From: an uncultured Oscillospiraceae bacterium
Lineage (GTDB): Bacteria; Bacillota; Clostridia; Oscillospirales; Ruminococcaceae
Assembly: GCA_958448395.1 (NCBI GenBank)
Contig: CAUDDP010000032.1
Coordinates: 1-22,853, forward strand
DNA length: 22,853 nt
Direction: 5' to 3'
Below, one piece after another: positions 20,525 to 22,853 of this stretch (the first letter of the stretch is position 1; the number at the start of each line of letters is the position of its first letter). The notes beneath the pieces are model-generated. The model was not told the DNA's origin. It worked only from the letters and a program-made list of their open reading frames with translations, and did not search any database. The position numbers were made by a program, and so were the translations under genes.

Positions 20525-22612
20525 TCATAACTCCGTTTCCGGCAACTTGTCAATCACCAAAATTACATACTTGATCAAGGAATCTGCATCCGATTCATTT
20601 ACGTTCGCTGTTCCGTCTACTGTATTGCAGTTTGCATTTTTATTCTGCTGATCTGACAAGCTAATCTGCTTTGCAAGAAATTTATTTAAAGAAATGGCAT
20701 CCGTCAAGTTAACAACACCGTCCAAATTGACATCACCAATATTATCAGAATGCAATGTTGTATCTGATGTTGTAGTGGTCGTATCAATTGGATCCGTTCC
20801 CTCTCCACTCACTGTGGTTTCTGTTGTAGTTGTTGTGCTCACCGTCGTAGTTGTCACAGGAGCATCTGGATCAAAGAAGGTTACCCCTGCATTCGCTGCA
20901 TAATCTGCCGCTGCTGTACCAGTAGTACCATTCAATTGGAAGCCTTCCTTCACATTTGCATTCATATCTTCATCTGTCAAGAAGCCAAATGCCTGATCAC
21001 CAATGCTGGTTACACCAGATGGTACTGTAACAGTGTTTAAGCTGCCACAGTTCAAAAATGCCTGCTTTCCAACCGTCTTCAAACCATCTGGTAAGGTAAT
21101 ACTACTTAAAGCATTACACTTTTCAAATGCAGAAATACCAATATTGGTCAAGCCATCTGGCAGAGCAACACTCTCCAAACTGCTGCACTCTGCAAATGCA
21201 AAGTTATCAATATTAGTAATATTCTCTCCCAATGTCAAGTCGGTCAAAGAAGAACAACTGCGGAACAGCCACTTTCCTACCGTTGTCAAACCGTTCCCCA
21301 ATGTAGCAGAGGTTAAATCAGAACAATTAGAAAATGCACTGATTCCAATTTTGGTTGTAGAATCTGGAATGGTAATGCTGGTCAATGCCGTATTGTAGAA
21401 TACATAGTCTTCAATCGTAGTAACGCCTTCTGGAATTACAATCTCTTTCAAGCTGGTACAATTCTGGAACATCTGTGCTTCCAGTTTTGACAAGCTTGCT
21501 GGAATATTGACACTGGTCAACGAAGTACAGTTATAGAAAGTCTGTTTCCGTAAATCGGTCAGGGTTTCCGGCAAAACGGCACTTACCAGATTCCGGCAGA
21601 ATGCAAATGCACCAGAATTAATTTCTGTGATAGAATCTGGAATAACAATGCTTTCCAGTCCAGAATAAGAGAACAAATCCTTTCGGATTACCGTCAGCGT
21701 AGACGGCAATGTAATACTCTTCAAGTTGTTGCAATAAGAGAAGTTCGCAGCAGAGATTTCTGTAATGCCTTCTGGCAGGGTGATACTGGAGATGCCGGTA
21801 TAGGCAAACGCAGATGGTCCAATCGTCCGTATCGTGCTTGGCAAAACGATATTATCCAGCATCGCACAATTATAAAATGCATTATCCAAAATCTTTTTCG
21901 GTCCTTCTGCAAATGTTACTGTCTTCAACCGGAAACAGTCCATAAACATAGAGTTGCCAACCGTCAGCAAGGTGCTTGGAATATTGGCAGAAACCAAATC
22001 CGAGCAGCCAGCAAAGGCTTCCGTTCCGACCTGTTCCAAGCCCTCCGGCAGGTTCAATTCTGTTATGCCCGTCGCACAAAATGCTTCGTTTCCAATTCGT
22101 GTTAAGCCAGCAGAAAGTTTCAAACTCTTCAAATTCGAGCAGGCACAAAATGCATCGGCACCGATGGTAGTAATGGTGTCCGGCATCGTAACAGAAACAA
22201 TATCCGTATTGCCATAGAAAACAGAAGCATCAATTGCCACAACGGGTGCATTTTTCAGAGTGTCCGGAATTACCAAATCAGCCGCCGTTCCATGATACCC
22301 AGTGATCGTTGCCACCTTTTGATCTACCCCGTCAATGGTAACGGTTTTTCTGGTAAAATCATAAATATCCTCTGGTGCAGGATCGGTAACCTCACCCGTA
22401 TCCGTTCCCTCTGTGGTTTCCCCTTCTGACAGAACCGGCATATCCGTTTCCTGAATTTCTACCACAGTGGTTTCCTGTGTAGCTACTTCTGTTGTAGTCG
22501 TAACTGTTACAGCGGTATCTTCTGCAAAAACAGAAGCCGCAGACAGAGAAAGAGAAAACAGTGTAGACATTGCCAGCACACCGGCAATGGTACGTTTCCA
22601 ATGATTCTTCAT
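20525..22612 (-). CDS. Secreted leucine-rich-repeat (BspA-type) protein with dockerin
   Basis: A 695-residue exported protein. Residues 1-31 are a signal peptide ending SVFA. A Thr/Glu-rich stretch follows, then about twenty BspA-type LRR_5 repeats of roughly 23 residues (about 100-575), each with variants of LxSxxLPxxLTxIGxxAFxxC. A threonine-rich linker (about 587-625) leads to a dockerin at 626-695. Its first calcium loop is canonical (GDVNLDGVVNLTDA). The second (about NTVDGTANVNESDADSL) fits the pattern less tightly. The protein should attach to a cohesin-bearing scaffold and act in binding to proteins or surfaces rather than catalysis. AAAGGAG lies 7 nt before the ATG at 22612; an upstream in-frame ATG at 22672 lies at or before the expected transcription start and is rejected. 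Confidence 0.93.
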   Translation of the reverse strand: MKNHWKRTIAGVLAMSTLFSLSLSAASVFAEDTAVTVTTTTEVATQETTVVEIQETDMPVLSEGETTEGTDTGEVTDPAPEDIYDFTRKTVTIDGVDQKVATITGYHGTAADLVIPDTLKNAPVVAIDASVFYGNTDIVSVTMPDTITTIGADAFCACSNLKSLKLSAGLTRIGNEAFCATGITELNLPEGLEQVGTEAFAGCSDLVSANIPSTLLTVGNSMFMDCFRLKTVTFAEGPKKILDNAFYNCAMLDNIVLPSTIRTIGPSAFAYTGISSITLPEGITEISAANFSYCNNLKSITLPSTLTVIRKDLFSYSGLESIVIPDSITEINSGAFAFCRNLVSAVLPETLTDLRKQTFYNCTSLTSVNIPASLSKLEAQMFQNCTSLKEIVIPEGVTTIEDYVFYNTALTSITIPDSTTKIGISAFSNCSDLTSATLGNGLTTVGKWLFRSCSSLTDLTLGENITNIDNFAFAECSSLESVALPDGLTNIGISAFEKCNALSSITLPDGLKTVGKQAFLNCGSLNTVTVPSGVTSIGDQAFGFLTDEDMNANVKEGFQLNGTTGTAAADYAANAGVTFFDPDAPVTTTTVSTTTTTETTVSGEGTDPIDTTTTTSDTTLHSDNIGDVNLDGVVNLTDAISLNKFLAKQISLSDQQNKNANCNTVDGTANVNESDADSLIKYVILVIDKLPETEL

Positions 22613-22687
22613 ATAAAAACTCCTTTCAAAATCCGTTCTCATAAACCAAATTCGATATACAAGGGAATACACCCTATAGCTACTTTT

Positions 22688-22716
22688 ATTATAGAAGATA
22701 GAAAAAGGGATGTCAA
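22688..22716 (-). promoter_or_regulatory. SigA promoter of the LRR-dockerin gene
   Basis: On the minus strand TTGACA, 17 bp, TATAAT: full consensus, about 75 bp before the ATG, which leaves a leader of some 65 nt. Confidence 0.92.
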
Positions 22717-22767
22717 GCCCCTATCTGTAAACTTTGTTGTTTTTTTACATGGCGGTTGGTTTGTTTT

Positions 22768-22853
22768 ATGGAAAATAGCAGATTATTAAAAAAATGTGAG
22801 TTCGACGAGAATGCATTCTACCGCTGCCAATCACAAACTGTGCCGGCAGAATC
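22768..22853 (+). CDS. Possible start of a gene cut by the window edge
   Basis: An open frame begins with ATG (MENSRLLKKCEFDENAFYRC) and runs to the end of the window without a stop. No Shine-Dalgarno sequence or clear promoter precedes it, and the peptide matches no family I know. It may equally be intergenic sequence. Confidence 0.2.
   Translation, partial: MENSRLLKKCEFDENAFYRCQSQTVPAE

Noticed and set aside
20900..22300. Tandem repeat or CRISPR-like periodicity
   Set aside because: The near-regular period of about 69 bp is the coding repeat of the LRR protein. Units are divergent and in frame, with no identical repeats or spacers.
22797..22820. Fifth copy of the short dispersed repeat in reverse orientation
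   Set aside because: It shares GTGAGTTCGA with the reverse complement of copy B, but the following bases do not align well, so the match may be chance.

Overview
The window looks like a chromosomal segment of a gut or rumen Ruminococcus-type Clostridium (Oscillospiraceae). Two secreted proteins carry C-terminal dockerin modules, the mark of cellulosome- or amylosome-forming ruminococci. A sporulation-linked housekeeping block typical of Firmicutes (scpA, scpB, DUF2953, ytfJ, a DacF-like D,D-carboxypeptidase, rluB) is present. Most promoters match the SigA consensus with exactly 17-bp spacers, and most genes have strong AGGAGG-type ribosome binding sites. The genus is an inference; no rRNA gene is present to confirm it.

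Layout. Positions 1-296: a structured repeat (copy 1) and a short dispersed repeat. 297-2811, minus strand: a PIG-L deacetylase, an internally duplicated SseB-like protein and rpmB (L28), with terminators between them. 2936-9242, plus strand: a long gene string starting from a consensus promoter, with an M50 site-2 protease, scpA, scpB, a DUF2953 protein, ytfJ, a D,D-carboxypeptidase, rluB and metA. 9331-10458: a separate unit encoding a secreted papain-fold (C39-like) protein with a dockerin. 10519-11755: a MarR regulator and a YczE-type membrane protein, behind a perfect promoter overlaid by a 31-bp palindrome. 11841-13071, minus: YjbQ and a sirtuin in one operon. 13137-14540, minus: a MATE exporter.

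14549-17318, plus: a zinc-uptake ABC operon (lipoprotein, ATPase, permease) with an 11-bp-armed palindrome at the expected transcription start, most simply a Fur/Zur-family operator. 17319-17776: gene-free stretch with another short repeat and copy 2 of the structured repeat. 17777-19986: a CLC transporter whose residues look like the fluoride-exporting CLC-F clade, overlapping by 4 bp a divergent asparaginase-like gene. 20136-20435: a small unknown protein. 20525-22612, minus: a large secreted BspA-type leucine-rich-repeat protein with a Thr-rich linker and a dockerin.

The points most worth attention are: two families of intergenic repeats in a short distance (a roughly 170-bp multi-hairpin element with two full copies and one decayed copy, and a roughly 45-bp element with four copies on one strand); the two non-glycosidase dockerin proteins; the translational coupling of a CLC-F-like exporter to an asparaginase homologue that seems to have lost its catalytic lysine; and two clear palindromic operators. 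I see no tRNA, rRNA, CRISPR array, insertion sequence or phage gene.
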